64,000 nucleotides of DNA from Roseovarius sp. (GTDB lineage Bacteria > Pseudomonadota > Alphaproteobacteria > Rhodobacterales > Rhodobacteraceae): NCBI GenBank assembly GCA_014359765.1, contig JACIYT010000008.1, positions 1 through 64,000 on the forward strand, given 5' to 3'. Made by a program: the position numbers and the translations under genes. Numbering within the stretch: the first letter of the stretch is position 1; the number at the start of each line of letters is the position of its first letter. Under the pieces are notes generated by a model, which saw only the letters and a program-made list of their open reading frames with translations, ran no database searches and had not been told where the DNA came from. Below, piece after piece: positions 54,075 to 62,595 of the stretch.

Positions 54075-55490
54075 GTGACAGGAAACGAGACGAATCAACA
54101 GGCGGGCCGCCGGCCCCCGGTCGCCGAGGCGCTCGATGCGTTGTTCGATCCCGAAACGATTGCCGTGGTCGGGGCGTCCCGCACCAGGGGCAAGCTCGGC
54201 CAGCAGGTTCTCGCCCTGCTCAGGAGCAACGGCTATGCGGGGCGGATCATTCCCGTGAACCCTTCGGGCGGAGAGATCGAAGGCCTCCCCGCCGCGCGCA
54301 GCCTCGAGGAGATCGACTGCCCGATCGACGTGGTCATTCTGGCGACACCGGTCAACATCGCCCTCGACGCGCTGGAGACCTGCGCCCGGCTCGACGTGAA
54401 GGCGGTGGTCGGCGTGACCTCCGGCTTCTCGGAGGCGGGCGGTGACGGCCATGCCAACGAGGCGCGGCTGCGGCGGATCCTGCGCGATGCGCCGTTCCGG
54501 CTGATCGGGCCGAATTGCGAGGGCGTGGTGCGCCCCGCGGCCAATCTGCAACTGACCTTCAGCCCGATGTTCAACGGCCTGCGGCCCGGCCCGGTGGCGA
54601 TGATCTCGCAGTCCGGCGCGCTGGCGGGCCTGATGGCGCTGCGGCTGGGGGAACGGGGCGTGGGCATCAACGCCATCGTCTCCAGCGGCAACGAGAGCGA
54701 CCTGACCGCGGCGGACCTGCTCGAACATCTCGGCAACGATCCGCAGACCGCCGTCGTGCTGTGCTATGTCGAGGAGTTGCGCGACGGGCGCCGCTTTGCC
54801 GAAGCGGCACGGCGCCTCGTGCAGGCGGGCAAGCATGTCGTCGCGGTCAAGGGCGGGCGCAGTCGCGCCGGCTCGCGCGCGGTGCAGTCGCATACCGGCG
54901 CAATGGCCGGCGATGACCGCGTCATCAGCGCGATCTTCCGCGAAACCGGAGTGATCCGGGCGCAGGAATCGGTCGCCGCCGTCGATGCCGTGACCGCGCT
55001 GGCCGCCGGTCGGCGCCCCGCGGGCAACCGGGTCGGCATCATTTCGGTCACGGGCGGACTCGGCGTCGAGATGACCGATCTCGCCGAGAGCGCGGGCTTC
55101 GAGGTTCCGGTGCTGGCCGAAACGACGCAGCAAGCGCTGTCGCAATATGTGCCGTTTTACGGATCGGTGACGAATCCGGTCGATCTGACCGGCGTGGTGC
55201 TGGCGAATCCGACCTATGTGGGGCGCTGTCTTGCGGCGGTCGCCGCCGATCCGGGGGTGGATATCGCCATCGCAATCATCACATTCGTGCCGGATCAGCA
55301 GTTCATCGAGGCCCTGGCCGAGGCCTACGAAGGCACCGACAAGCCGGTGCTGATCGTCTGGACGGGGGCCGCGCGCAGCAGCGCCTCGGGCGATTCGCTG
55401 CGCGACCGGGCCGTGCCCGTCTATGATTCGCCGGCGCGCGCCGCATCGGGCCTCACGGCCCTCCTGCCCATGAAAGGAGAAGTGCGATGA
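54075..55490 (+). CDS. NDP-forming acyl-CoA synthetase, alpha (CoA-binding) subunit
   Basis: The 471 residues hold the CoA-binding Rossmann domain ('TIAVVGASRTRGKLGQQVL', 'GRIIPVNPSGGEIEGLPA') and the two ligase domains with 'AMISQSGALAGLMAL' and the phospho-His loop 'AVQSHTGAMAGDD'. The ATP-grasp half is a separate downstream gene. A GTG start at 54075 has GGAGG 6 bp upstream; the ORF-track start at 53985 would translate the operator. Its stop overlaps the next gene by 4 bp. First gene of the plus-strand operon. Confidence 0.9.
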   Translation: MTGNETNQQAGRRPPVAEALDALFDPETIAVVGASRTRGKLGQQVLALLRSNGYAGRIIPVNPSGGEIEGLPAARSLEEIDCPIDVVILATPVNIALDALETCARLDVKAVVGVTSGFSEAGGDGHANEARLRRILRDAPFRLIGPNCEGVVRPAANLQLTFSPMFNGLRPGPVAMISQSGALAGLMALRLGERGVGINAIVSSGNESDLTAADLLEHLGNDPQTAVVLCYVEELRDGRRFAEAARRLVQAGKHVVAVKGGRSRAGSRAVQSHTGAMAGDDRVISAIFRETGVIRAQESVAAVDAVTALAAGRRPAGNRVGIISVTGGLGVEMTDLAESAGFEVPVLAETTQQALSQYVPFYGSVTNPVDLTGVVLANPTYVGRCLAAVAADPGVDIAIAIITFVPDQQFIEALAEAYEGTDKPVLIVWTGAARSSASGDSLRDRAVPVYDSPARAASGLTALLPMKGEVR

Positions 55491-56158
55491 CCCCCCGCGA
55501 GACCCTCGAAGCCTGGCAGCGCGCCGGGCGCCGCGTGGTTCACGAGGCGGATGCGAAGGCGCTGCTGGCGCGGATCGGCGTGCCGGTGCCCGAACGCGAC
55601 CCCGCCGGCGGGCGCTGTGTCGCCAAGCTGTGCCATGACGGCTATCCGCACAAGTCCGACCACGGTCTCGTGCGGCTCGGCCTCACCCCGGAGGAGGCCG
55701 TGGCGGCGGTCGCCGAAATGGCGGCGCGGATCCCCGGCGGCACCCCGCTGATCGAGGCGATGGAACAGGGCGCCGTGGCCGAGTGGATCGTCGGCTGCAA
55801 GCGCGACGACACCTTCGGCCCGATCGTCCTCGCCGGCCCCGGCGGGATTCTCGTGGAACTGATCGACGCGGCGGAGATCCGCCTCGCCCCGGTCACGCAG
55901 GAGGGTGCCGCGGCGATGCTGGGCACGGGTCCCGGTGCACGGCTGCTCGAGGGGCTGCGCGGCGCCCCGGCGGCCGACCGCGCAGCCCTCGCCCGGCTGA
56001 TTTCGCGCGTATCTGTTTTCTTCGCCGAGAACGCCGATCTGGTCTCGGAAATCGAGATAAATCCTGTGATGGTTCGCGCCGACGGCAAGGGGCTGGTCGC
56101 TGCCGATGCGCTGATCGTCCTGGCGCCCGCGGTGGGAAACAAGGAGCACGACGCATGA
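55487..56158 (+). CDS. NDP-forming acyl-CoA synthetase, beta (ATP-grasp) subunit
   Basis: The 223 residues match the ATP-grasp half of the acetyl-CoA synthetase (ADP-forming) family: 'EADAKALLARIGVPVP', 'AKLCHDGYPHKSDHGLVRLGL', 'GCKRDDTFGPIVLAGPGGILVEL' and 'VSEIEINPVMV'. It should work with the preceding alpha subunit to activate a carboxylate. Four-base overlaps join it to both neighbours. The acyl specificity is unknown. Confidence 0.88.
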   Translation: MTPRETLEAWQRAGRRVVHEADAKALLARIGVPVPERDPAGGRCVAKLCHDGYPHKSDHGLVRLGLTPEEAVAAVAEMAARIPGGTPLIEAMEQGAVAEWIVGCKRDDTFGPIVLAGPGGILVELIDAAEIRLAPVTQEGAAAMLGTGPGARLLEGLRGAPAADRAALARLISRVSVFFAENADLVSEIEINPVMVRADGKGLVAADALIVLAPAVGNKEHDA

Positions 56159-56655
56159 TACGCAAGCCATTCGGCGCATTGTCCATCGGCGAGACCGGCG
56201 TCTCGATCGGCCGCACCATGACCGAAACCGACGTGGTCAATTTCTGCATGTTGACCGGGAACTGGCTCGAGCTGCATTCCAATGTCGAGCACGCCCGCAG
56301 CTCGCTCTATGGCCAGCGCCTCGTGCAGGGCAGCCTCGTGTTCTCGATCGTCAACGCGATGATCCCCTTCGAGAGCTCGGTTCTCGCCGCCTTCTACGGC
56401 TGCGACAAGCTGCGCTTTCTGCGGCCCACATTCATCGGCGACACGCTCTGGGCGCGCGCCGAGATCGTGGACCTCAAGGACCACGACGACAGGCACGGCG
56501 TGGTCACCAACAAGCTGGAGGGCATCAACCAGCGCGACGAAACGGTGATGCGCTGCCTGTTCAGCCTGCTGATCCGCAAGACCCCGCTCGACCATCCCGG
56601 CGAGCCGCCCGCGATCAAGGCCGCCCGCGCCGCAACCAGGGGAGAAACGGCATGA
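56155..56655 (+). CDS. MaoC-like hotdog protein (possible acyl-CoA hydratase)
   Basis: The 166 residues have the MaoC hotdog pattern 'FCMLTGNWLELHSNVEHARSSLYGQRLVQGSLVFSIVNAM'-type hydratase region. Compared with the family motif D-x-N-P-x-H, here the Asp position is Asn and only the His is kept (NWLELH); the later His of 'HG' is Gln (VQG). So either the catalytic Asp is replaced or the protein is a non-catalytic subunit or acts on a different substrate. In the operon it sits between the ligase and the acyl-CoA dehydrogenase, where an enoyl-CoA hydratase is expected. Confidence 0.85.
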   Translation: MIRKPFGALSIGETGVSIGRTMTETDVVNFCMLTGNWLELHSNVEHARSSLYGQRLVQGSLVFSIVNAMIPFESSVLAAFYGCDKLRFLRPTFIGDTLWARAEIVDLKDHDDRHGVVTNKLEGINQRDETVMRCLFSLLIRKTPLDHPGEPPAIKAARAATRGETA

Positions 56656-57794
56656 ACTTCCTGACACCCGAACAGGAGATGTGGCGCGCCACCGTCGGAC
56701 GGTTCGTCGATGAGGAAATCGGCCGCGATTATATCCGCAAATGCGACCGCGAGCGCGCCTATCCCTACGAGGCCTATGAAAAGGTGGCCCGGCAGGGCTG
56801 GCTCGGCATCCTGTTTTCGGAGGAGAGCGGCGGGCTGGGCGGCGACATCGTCGATTACGCGCTGATGTGCGAGGGGCTGGCGAAATACGGCTTCGACTTC
56901 GCGACCGGCCTGATGGTGGCGACCTTCACCGCGATGAATATCGAGAAATTCGGCACGCCCGAGCAGAAGGAACGCTATATCCAGCCGTTCCTCGATGGCG
57001 ACATCCGCTTTTCGATCTCGATTTCCGAGCCGGGCGCCGGATCGGATGCCGCCTCGACCAGGACACGCGCCCGACGCGAGGGCAACGGCTGGGTGGTCAA
57101 GGGGCAGAAGCTCTGGTGCTCGGGGGCGGCGGCGGACAATGCGATCCTCGCCATGCTGACCCGGACCGACCCCGACGCGCCCAAGCACAAGGGCCTGTCG
57201 GTGTTCCTGATCCCCAACGATACCGAGGGGCTCGATATCCGCAAGTTGCCGACGATGGCGCGGCGCGCGACCGGCACCACCGAGATCTTCGTGGACGACG
57301 TGAAACTGCCCGCCGACGCCCTTCTGGGCCAGGAGAACGAGGGCTGGAAGATCATCACCGACCACCTCGAGCTGGAGCGGGTGGCGGTCGCCGCGGCCTA
57401 TGTCGGCAATGCCCAGACCGCGGTGGACGACGCCCTGCGCTATGCCCATGAGCGGATTCAGTTCGACCGGCCGATCTTTGACTTCCAGGTGATCCGCCAC
57501 ATGCTTGCCGACATGCAGACCCAGGTGGACGCCGCGCGGCTGCTGGTCTATCGCGCCGCAAACATGGCCGCCGCAAGGCAGCCCTGCATGCGCGAGGTCT
57601 CGATGGCAAAGCTCTTTGCCTCCGAGACCCTGCAAACCGTCACGCGCAACGGGATGCAGATCCTCGGCGGTCATTCCATGCTGCCCGAGGCGGACATGGA
57701 ACGCTATTTCCGCGAGGGCATGCAGAGCACGATCGGCGGCGGCACCTCGCAGATCCAGCGCACACTCATCGCCAAGACCATGCGCCCGGGCTGA
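56652..57794 (+). CDS. Acyl-CoA dehydrogenase
   Basis: FAD-dependent acyl-CoA oxidation, 380 residues. Visible blocks are 'GWLGILFSEESGGLGGDIVDYALMCEGLAKYG', 'ISISEPGAGSDAASTRTRA', 'GQKLWCSGAAADNAILAMLTRT', and the C-terminal 'ILGGHSMLPEADMERYFREGMQSTIGGGTSQIQRTLIA' with a normal FAD-binding tail, unlike the other dehydrogenase at 51508. It overlaps the MaoC-like gene by 4 bp. No ETF genes are in the window. Confidence 0.92.
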   Translation: MNFLTPEQEMWRATVGRFVDEEIGRDYIRKCDRERAYPYEAYEKVARQGWLGILFSEESGGLGGDIVDYALMCEGLAKYGFDFATGLMVATFTAMNIEKFGTPEQKERYIQPFLDGDIRFSISISEPGAGSDAASTRTRARREGNGWVVKGQKLWCSGAAADNAILAMLTRTDPDAPKHKGLSVFLIPNDTEGLDIRKLPTMARRATGTTEIFVDDVKLPADALLGQENEGWKIITDHLELERVAVAAAYVGNAQTAVDDALRYAHERIQFDRPIFDFQVIRHMLADMQTQVDAARLLVYRAANMAAARQPCMREVSMAKLFASETLQTVTRNGMQILGGHSMLPEADMERYFREGMQSTIGGGTSQIQRTLIAKTMRPG

Positions 57795-57841
57795 GGCCGG
57801 GGCCGGATCGGCCGCGATCGGAGAACAAGGAGAAAGAGCAC

Positions 57842-59014
57842 ATGAAGAACGGACGCGATCCGGTGATCGTCGGGCTGGCCGATGCGCCCCTCGAGGACGG
57901 GAAATTCGTCACCAGGGCCTCGGTCCTGGGACATGCCGCCCTCGTCGCCAAGGCCGCCGTCGAGGAGGCGGGTCTGACGCTGGACGATGTGGATGGCCTG
58001 CTGACCGCCGGCATGTGGGGGGTGCCGGGGCCCGGACAGCTCGCGACGGTGACGCTGGGCGAATATCTCGGCATCATGCCGAGCTTCGTGGACGGCACCA
58101 ATATCGGCGGTTCGGCCTTCGAGGCCCATGTCGCCCATGCCGCCATGGCGCTGCGCGAGGGCTATTGCGAGGTGGCCCTGATCGTTTACAGCTCGGACCA
58201 GAAATCGCTGCGCAGCCGCAATCTCGGCGGCCGCCCCTCGGTCCTCTCGATGCAGCACGAGACCCCCTACGGGATGCCGACCCCCGTGGGCGGCTACGCG
58301 ATGGCGGCACAACGGCACATGCACGAATTCGGCACCACCTCCGAGAATCTGGCCGAAATCGCCGTCGCCACCCGGAAATGGGCACAGCTGAACCCGGCAG
58401 CCACGCGGCGCGATCCGCTCTCCGTCGAGGACGTGCTGTCGAGCACGATGATCTCCGAACCGCTGCACCTTCTCGACTGCTGCCTCGTCACCGACGGGGC
58501 GGGCGCGATCGTCATGACCACGGCGGAACGGGCAAGGGACCTCCGGACCCGGCCGATCGCCGTCAAGGGCCATGGCGAGGCGCATACCCACTGGGCGATC
58601 GGCGAGATGCCCGACCTTGCCCGCCTGCTGCCGGCGCAGAAGGCCGGCGAAAAGGCGATGAAGATGGCCGGGCTGCGCCATTCGGATATCGACGTGGTCG
58701 AGATCTACGACAGTTTCACCATCACGGTCCTGCTGACGCTCGAGGCGCTGGGCTTCTGCGGGATCGGCGAGGGGGGGGATTTCGTCTCGGGCCAGCGCAC
58801 GGCGCCCGGCGGCGCCTTTCCCATGAACACCAATGGCGGCGGCCTGTCGGCGCTGCATCCGGGCATGTACGGGATTTTCCTGCTGATCGAGGCCACCCGG
58901 CAGCTGCGCGGCGATTGCGGCGCGCGGCAGGTCGAGGGCGCCGAGACCGCGCTGGTGCATGGCACGGGGGGCACGCTGTCCTCCGGCGCGACCGTGATCT
59001 TGCAGAAGGACTGA
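57842..59014 (+). CDS. Thiolase-fold protein, Ltp2/SCP-x-like, lacking catalytic Cys (probable aldolase)
   Basis: The 390 residues have the thiolase fold ('TRASVLGHAALVAKAAVEEAGLTLDDVDGL', 'NTNGGGLSALHPGM', 'ALVHGTGGTLSSGATVIL'). The usual nucleophile region reads 'TNIGGSAFEA', and the late Cys loop reads 'VHGTGGT', so neither thiolase cysteine is present. 'EIYDSFTITVLLTLEALGFC' carries a Tyr where thiolases have His/Asn. Cys-less members paired with DUF35 proteins, such as Ltp2 in steroid side-chain breakdown, are retro-aldolases. I infer the same here; a name such as acetyl-CoA acetyltransferase would probably be wrong. The start at 57842 follows an AAGGAG site. Confidence 0.85.
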   Translation: MKNGRDPVIVGLADAPLEDGKFVTRASVLGHAALVAKAAVEEAGLTLDDVDGLLTAGMWGVPGPGQLATVTLGEYLGIMPSFVDGTNIGGSAFEAHVAHAAMALREGYCEVALIVYSSDQKSLRSRNLGGRPSVLSMQHETPYGMPTPVGGYAMAAQRHMHEFGTTSENLAEIAVATRKWAQLNPAATRRDPLSVEDVLSSTMISEPLHLLDCCLVTDGAGAIVMTTAERARDLRTRPIAVKGHGEAHTHWAIGEMPDLARLLPAQKAGEKAMKMAGLRHSDIDVVEIYDSFTITVLLTLEALGFCGIGEGGDFVSGQRTAPGGAFPMNTNGGGLSALHPGMYGIFLLIEATRQLRGDCGARQVEGAETALVHGTGGTLSSGATVILQKD

Positions 59015-59018
59015 ACCG

Positions 59019-59423
59019 ATGAGCACTGAGAAACCGCTTCCGGTGATCGACCACGACAGCGCTCCCTACTGGGAGGCGGCGCGCGACGGCCGCCTCGACA
59101 TCCCGCTCTGCGGGGATTGCGGGCGCCATCATTTCTACCCGCGCGCGATCTGCCCGCATTGCCATTCCGACAGGCTGCGCTTCGACACGGTCAGCGGCCG
59201 CGGCACGGTGCATACCTTTACCGTGGCCCGGCGCCCGGCGGGCCCCGCCTTTGCCGAGGATGTGCCCTATGTGGTCGCGCTGATCGAGCTGGCGGAAGGC
59301 CCCCGGATGATGAGCCGGATCGTGACCGACGACCCCGGAAAGGTGCGCATCGGCGCCCCCGTGGAGGTGACCTTCGTCAAGGCCTCGGAGGAGATCACCT
59401 TTCCGTTTTTCAGGCTGGCGTGA
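59019..59423 (+). CDS. DUF35 zinc-ribbon / OB-fold protein
   Basis: The 134 residues have an N-terminal rubredoxin-like zinc ribbon with two CxxC pairs ('CGDCGRHHFYPRAICPHCHSD') and a C-terminal OB fold ('GRGTVHTFTVARRP', 'EVTFVKASEEITFPFFRL'). DUF35 proteins bind acyl-CoA or thiolase-fold partners and are required for the activity of Ltp2-type aldolases. It lies 4 bp after the thiolase-fold gene and ends the operon. Confidence 0.9.
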   Translation: MSTEKPLPVIDHDSAPYWEAARDGRLDIPLCGDCGRHHFYPRAICPHCHSDRLRFDTVSGRGTVHTFTVARRPAGPAFAEDVPYVVALIELAEGPRMMSRIVTDDPGKVRIGAPVEVTFVKASEEITFPFFRLA

Positions 59424-59465
59424 CGGCGGACAGCGCCGGGCCATCCTGTTTCACGTCGATGCAAG

Positions 59466-59494
59466 GGGCCGCCGCGGGCAATCCGCGGCGGCCC
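59466..59494. terminator. Strong hairpin between convergent operons
   Basis: GGGCCGCCGCGG-GCAAT-CCGCGGCGGCCC is a perfect 12-bp stem between the stop of the DUF35 gene and the stop of the TAXI permease gene. Only two T follow on the plus strand, but the position fits a bidirectional terminator. Confidence 0.65.
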
Positions 59495-59515
59495 TTCGCG
59501 TGACCCGGCCGGGCA

Positions 59516-61471
59516 TCAGCGCGAGGGAATTCCCTGCGGCTCTGCGCGCAGAAGCCGCCAGGCCAGAAGCCCGAGCAGCGCCACCCCGCCGATGATGTCA
59601 GCCATCGGCGCGGCGTAGAACAGGACCGCGGCCGCGGCGAGGAACAGCCCCCGGCCGACGAACGAGAGCCTGCCCCGGAACCAGCCGGTCAGCCCGACGC
59701 TCACCGCAAACACCGCCGCCGAGGCGATGCCGAGGTCGTGGATGACCGCCCCCGCCCCGCCCTGCGCCAGGATCCCCGGCCGAAACACGAACAGGAACGG
59801 CACCACATAGACCGCCCCGGCCAGCATCAGCGCGCGGCCCGCCACCTTCCAGAAATTGGCGCCCGCCAGCGCCGCCGCCGCATAGACGCTGGCACAGACC
59901 GGCGGCGTGATCGCCGACAGGATCGCGTAGTAGAAGACGAACAGATGCGCCGTCATCTCCGGCAGCCCGAGCCGCACGAGGCTCGGCGCGGCAATCGCCG
60001 CCGCGAGAACATAGGAAGCGGTGGTCGGCACATCCATGCCGAGCACGATCGCCAGCACCGCTGCCAGCAGCAGCGCCACGATCAGCCCCTGCCCCGAGAC
60101 GGAAAACAGCAGGTTCGATATCTTCACGCCCGCGCCCGTGGCGGTCAGGACCTTGACGACAATGGCGGCGCAGGCCAGCAGCGCGGCGATCATCACCAGC
60201 GCGCGCCCGGCCTCGACCATCCCGTCGAACACGTCACGCGCCACCCCGACCCAGCAGGCCGCCAGGCCCTGCGCCCGGGTCTCGCGGGCGAACGGTCGGA
60301 CCACGAGGCACGCGAGGATCAGCGCGATGATCGCCGCAGCCCCGGCAAAGCTCGGCGTGTAGCCATCAAACAGGAAATAGATCAGCGTGCCGATCGGCAC
60401 GAACAGCGGGATCGACTTGTCCGGCGCGAGGAAATCCGCCGGCCCCGGCATCTCGCTGCGCGGTGTCGGTTGCAGCCCCGCCCTGCGCGCATAGAGATCC
60501 ACCCCCAGCCAGACGGCGAGATAATAGAGAAACGCCGGGCCGATCGCGGCAATGGCGATCTGGGTGTAGGGGACGTTGAGGAACTCGGCCATGATGAAGG
60601 CGGCCGCGCCCATGATCGGCGGGGTGAGTTGCCCCGCCGAAGAGGCGACCGCCTCGACCGCGCCGGCAAAGGCGGGCGGATAGCGCAGCCGCTTCATCGT
60701 CGGAATGGTGATCGATCCCGTCGCCATGACATTGGCCACCGCCGATCCGGTGACCGTCCCGAACATCGCCGAGGAAAGCGCGCAGACCTTCGCCGGCCCG
60801 CCAAAGCTGCGCCCGGCGATCCAGGTGGCCATTTTCATGAACACGTCGGTCGCCCCCGTGGACAGCAGAAGCGCCCCGAACAGCACATAGATGACGATGA
60901 CCCGCGCCCCGATATCGGCGAGATAGCCGAAGATGCCGGTGGTGGAGCTGTAGAAGGTCTCGACCGCGGTGCGGGCCGAGACGCGCGGAGGGCGCCAGTT
61001 GCCGTCGATCAGGTCGTAACCGAAGTAGAAATAGATCACCGTGAACAGCGCCAGCAAGGGCAGGAACCAGCCGATCACCCGCCGCGCCGCCTCGAGCGTC
61101 AGCAGCACGGCGAGCAGGCCCGCAGCCTTGTCGAGCGGCCCGTAGCGAACCATGATATCGGCAAAGCGGTCCCGGTTCACGATCACGTAGAGGCAGACGC
61201 CAAAGGCCAGCAGCCCGAGCGCGATGTCGATGGCCAGTTCGGCGCTGCTGCGCCGACCGGTCCGCGACGCGCGCGCGGCATAGAGGAAAAAGGCACCGCC
61301 GATGCCGAAGCCCACGAAGATCGGGCGCTGCACCAGCGGATCGAACTGCCCGAACAAGGCCGTGTAGAAATGCAGCGCGACGAAGGCCGCGAACAGCACC
61401 TTGAGCGCCAGCGCGCCGCGCGGCTCCCGCAGCGGGGTCTCGCCCGCACGCCTCATCTCGCCCGAAGTCAT
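59516..61471 (-). CDS. TRAP transporter fused permease (TAXI-associated, DctQM fusion)
   Basis: The 651 residues carry an N-terminal DctQ-like part with about four helices and a C-terminal DctM-like part with about twelve, all hydrophobic. Family blocks are 'GALLLSTGATDVFMKMATWIAGRSFGGPAKVCALSSAMFGTVTGSAVANV', 'GQLTPPIMGAAAFIMAEF' and 'AITPPVCASVYAAAALAG'. The ATG at 61471 has GGAGG 7 bp upstream; the GTG three bases earlier is the ORF-track start. It works with the TAXI receptor upstream, 93 bp away. Confidence 0.92.
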   Translation of the reverse strand: MTSGEMRRAGETPLREPRGALALKVLFAAFVALHFYTALFGQFDPLVQRPIFVGFGIGGAFFLYAARASRTGRRSSAELAIDIALGLLAFGVCLYVIVNRDRFADIMVRYGPLDKAAGLLAVLLTLEAARRVIGWFLPLLALFTVIYFYFGYDLIDGNWRPPRVSARTAVETFYSSTTGIFGYLADIGARVIVIYVLFGALLLSTGATDVFMKMATWIAGRSFGGPAKVCALSSAMFGTVTGSAVANVMATGSITIPTMKRLRYPPAFAGAVEAVASSAGQLTPPIMGAAAFIMAEFLNVPYTQIAIAAIGPAFLYYLAVWLGVDLYARRAGLQPTPRSEMPGPADFLAPDKSIPLFVPIGTLIYFLFDGYTPSFAGAAAIIALILACLVVRPFARETRAQGLAACWVGVARDVFDGMVEAGRALVMIAALLACAAIVVKVLTATGAGVKISNLLFSVSGQGLIVALLLAAVLAIVLGMDVPTTASYVLAAAIAAPSLVRLGLPEMTAHLFVFYYAILSAITPPVCASVYAAAALAGANFWKVAGRALMLAGAVYVVPFLFVFRPGILAQGGAGAVIHDLGIASAAVFAVSVGLTGWFRGRLSFVGRGLFLAAAAVLFYAAPMADIIGGVALLGLLAWRLLRAEPQGIPSR

Positions 61472-61564
61472 CACCTCTCCTCCATGAAAGGCAGGGCGCG
61501 CGACGCGCCCCGCCCGGCCGGTCCCGAAGGCCGGCCCCGATCAAGTGGTCGTCGCCGGCCCGGC

Positions 61565-62536
61565 TCAGCTGCCGGCGGCCTCCTTCCAGTAGCGCACCGC
61601 GCCGGGGTGATAGGGGATCCCGGCCTCGATCGTCGCAAGGGCGTCGGCGGCGATGTCGTAATCCGCCAGTTGCGGCCAGGCCTCGATCAGCAGGTCCATG
61701 TGCTGATGGATGCTGCGGGCGACGCCATAGGCGGTCTCGTCATCCATCACGCCGGTGCGGGTGAGAAAGAAGACATCGAGGCGCGGCACCAGGATCGCCT
61801 CCGAGCCGGGGATCAGCCCTTCGGGCAGCGTCGTGAAGGCCACCCCCTCCATCGCCTCCGTGGCCGCGGCCGCCTGTTCCTCGGTGAACCCGAGCAGGCG
61901 CATCGGGGTGGTCGCCATCAGTTCCTGAAGGGTCGCGTCCACCGAATTCGACGCGCCATACTTGCTGTAGCCGATGATCTGGCGGTTCTTGATGCCCTCG
62001 ACCGCGTCACCGACGGAGCCATGCACCAGATCAGCCTTGATGTCGAACATCGACAGCACATTGGTCGTCAGCGTTTCGGCGGAGGAGCCGCGGATGCCGG
62101 GATTGAATTTCCTGCCGTCCAGCTCTTCGAGCGTCGTCACACCCGAATCTTCAGTCACGGCGATCAGCAGCACCGAGGCGCTGTAGGGATAGAGCGCGAC
62201 CAGATCGGGAACGGCATTGCCGTCGAACTTGTCGGCCCCGTTGCGCGCCGCGATCAGGATGTCGGTGGTCGCAAGCCCGAGGTCGATTTCCCCACGCGCG
62301 AGGCGCAGCACATTGTCCACGCTGGCCCCGGTCTCGATCACGTTGACGGTCGTGCCTTCCATGCCGGTCTCGATGGCCTTGCTCATCGCCACCGAGATGG
62401 TGAAATGGCTCGATGTGGGGCTCGTCGTGCCCATGGTCAGGTCCTTTGCCGACACCGCCGCGCCCATGCCCATGGCGGCGAGGGCCGCAACGGCGCTCAG
62501 CGCCGCCCGGTATCCGGTCCACTTGCGTTCGAACAT
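61565..62536 (-). CDS. TAXI-family TRAP transporter substrate-binding protein
   Basis: Periplasmic receptor, 323 residues, with a signal peptide ('LSAVAALAAMGMGAAVSAKDL') and the TAXI pattern 'TMGTTSPTSSHFTISVAMSKAIE', 'GASVDNVLRLARGEIDLGLATTDI' and 'RGSSAETLTTNVL'. It forms an importer with the fused permease downstream. TAXI receptors have few known ligands, mainly organic acids. It lies 59 bp after the CoA-transferase beta gene, which suggests that the imported acid is activated with CoA. Confidence 0.91.
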   Translation of the reverse strand: MFERKWTGYRAALSAVAALAAMGMGAAVSAKDLTMGTTSPTSSHFTISVAMSKAIETGMEGTTVNVIETGASVDNVLRLARGEIDLGLATTDILIAARNGADKFDGNAVPDLVALYPYSASVLLIAVTEDSGVTTLEELDGRKFNPGIRGSSAETLTTNVLSMFDIKADLVHGSVGDAVEGIKNRQIIGYSKYGASNSVDATLQELMATTPMRLLGFTEEQAAAATEAMEGVAFTTLPEGLIPGSEAILVPRLDVFFLTRTGVMDDETAYGVARSIHQHMDLLIEAWPQLADYDIAADALATIEAGIPYHPGAVRYWKEAAGS

Positions 62537-62595
62537 GTCATCCTCCCTGTTTGCTGTTCATTGGTCTTCTCATTGGTCCTCGTTCCCGGCCACGA

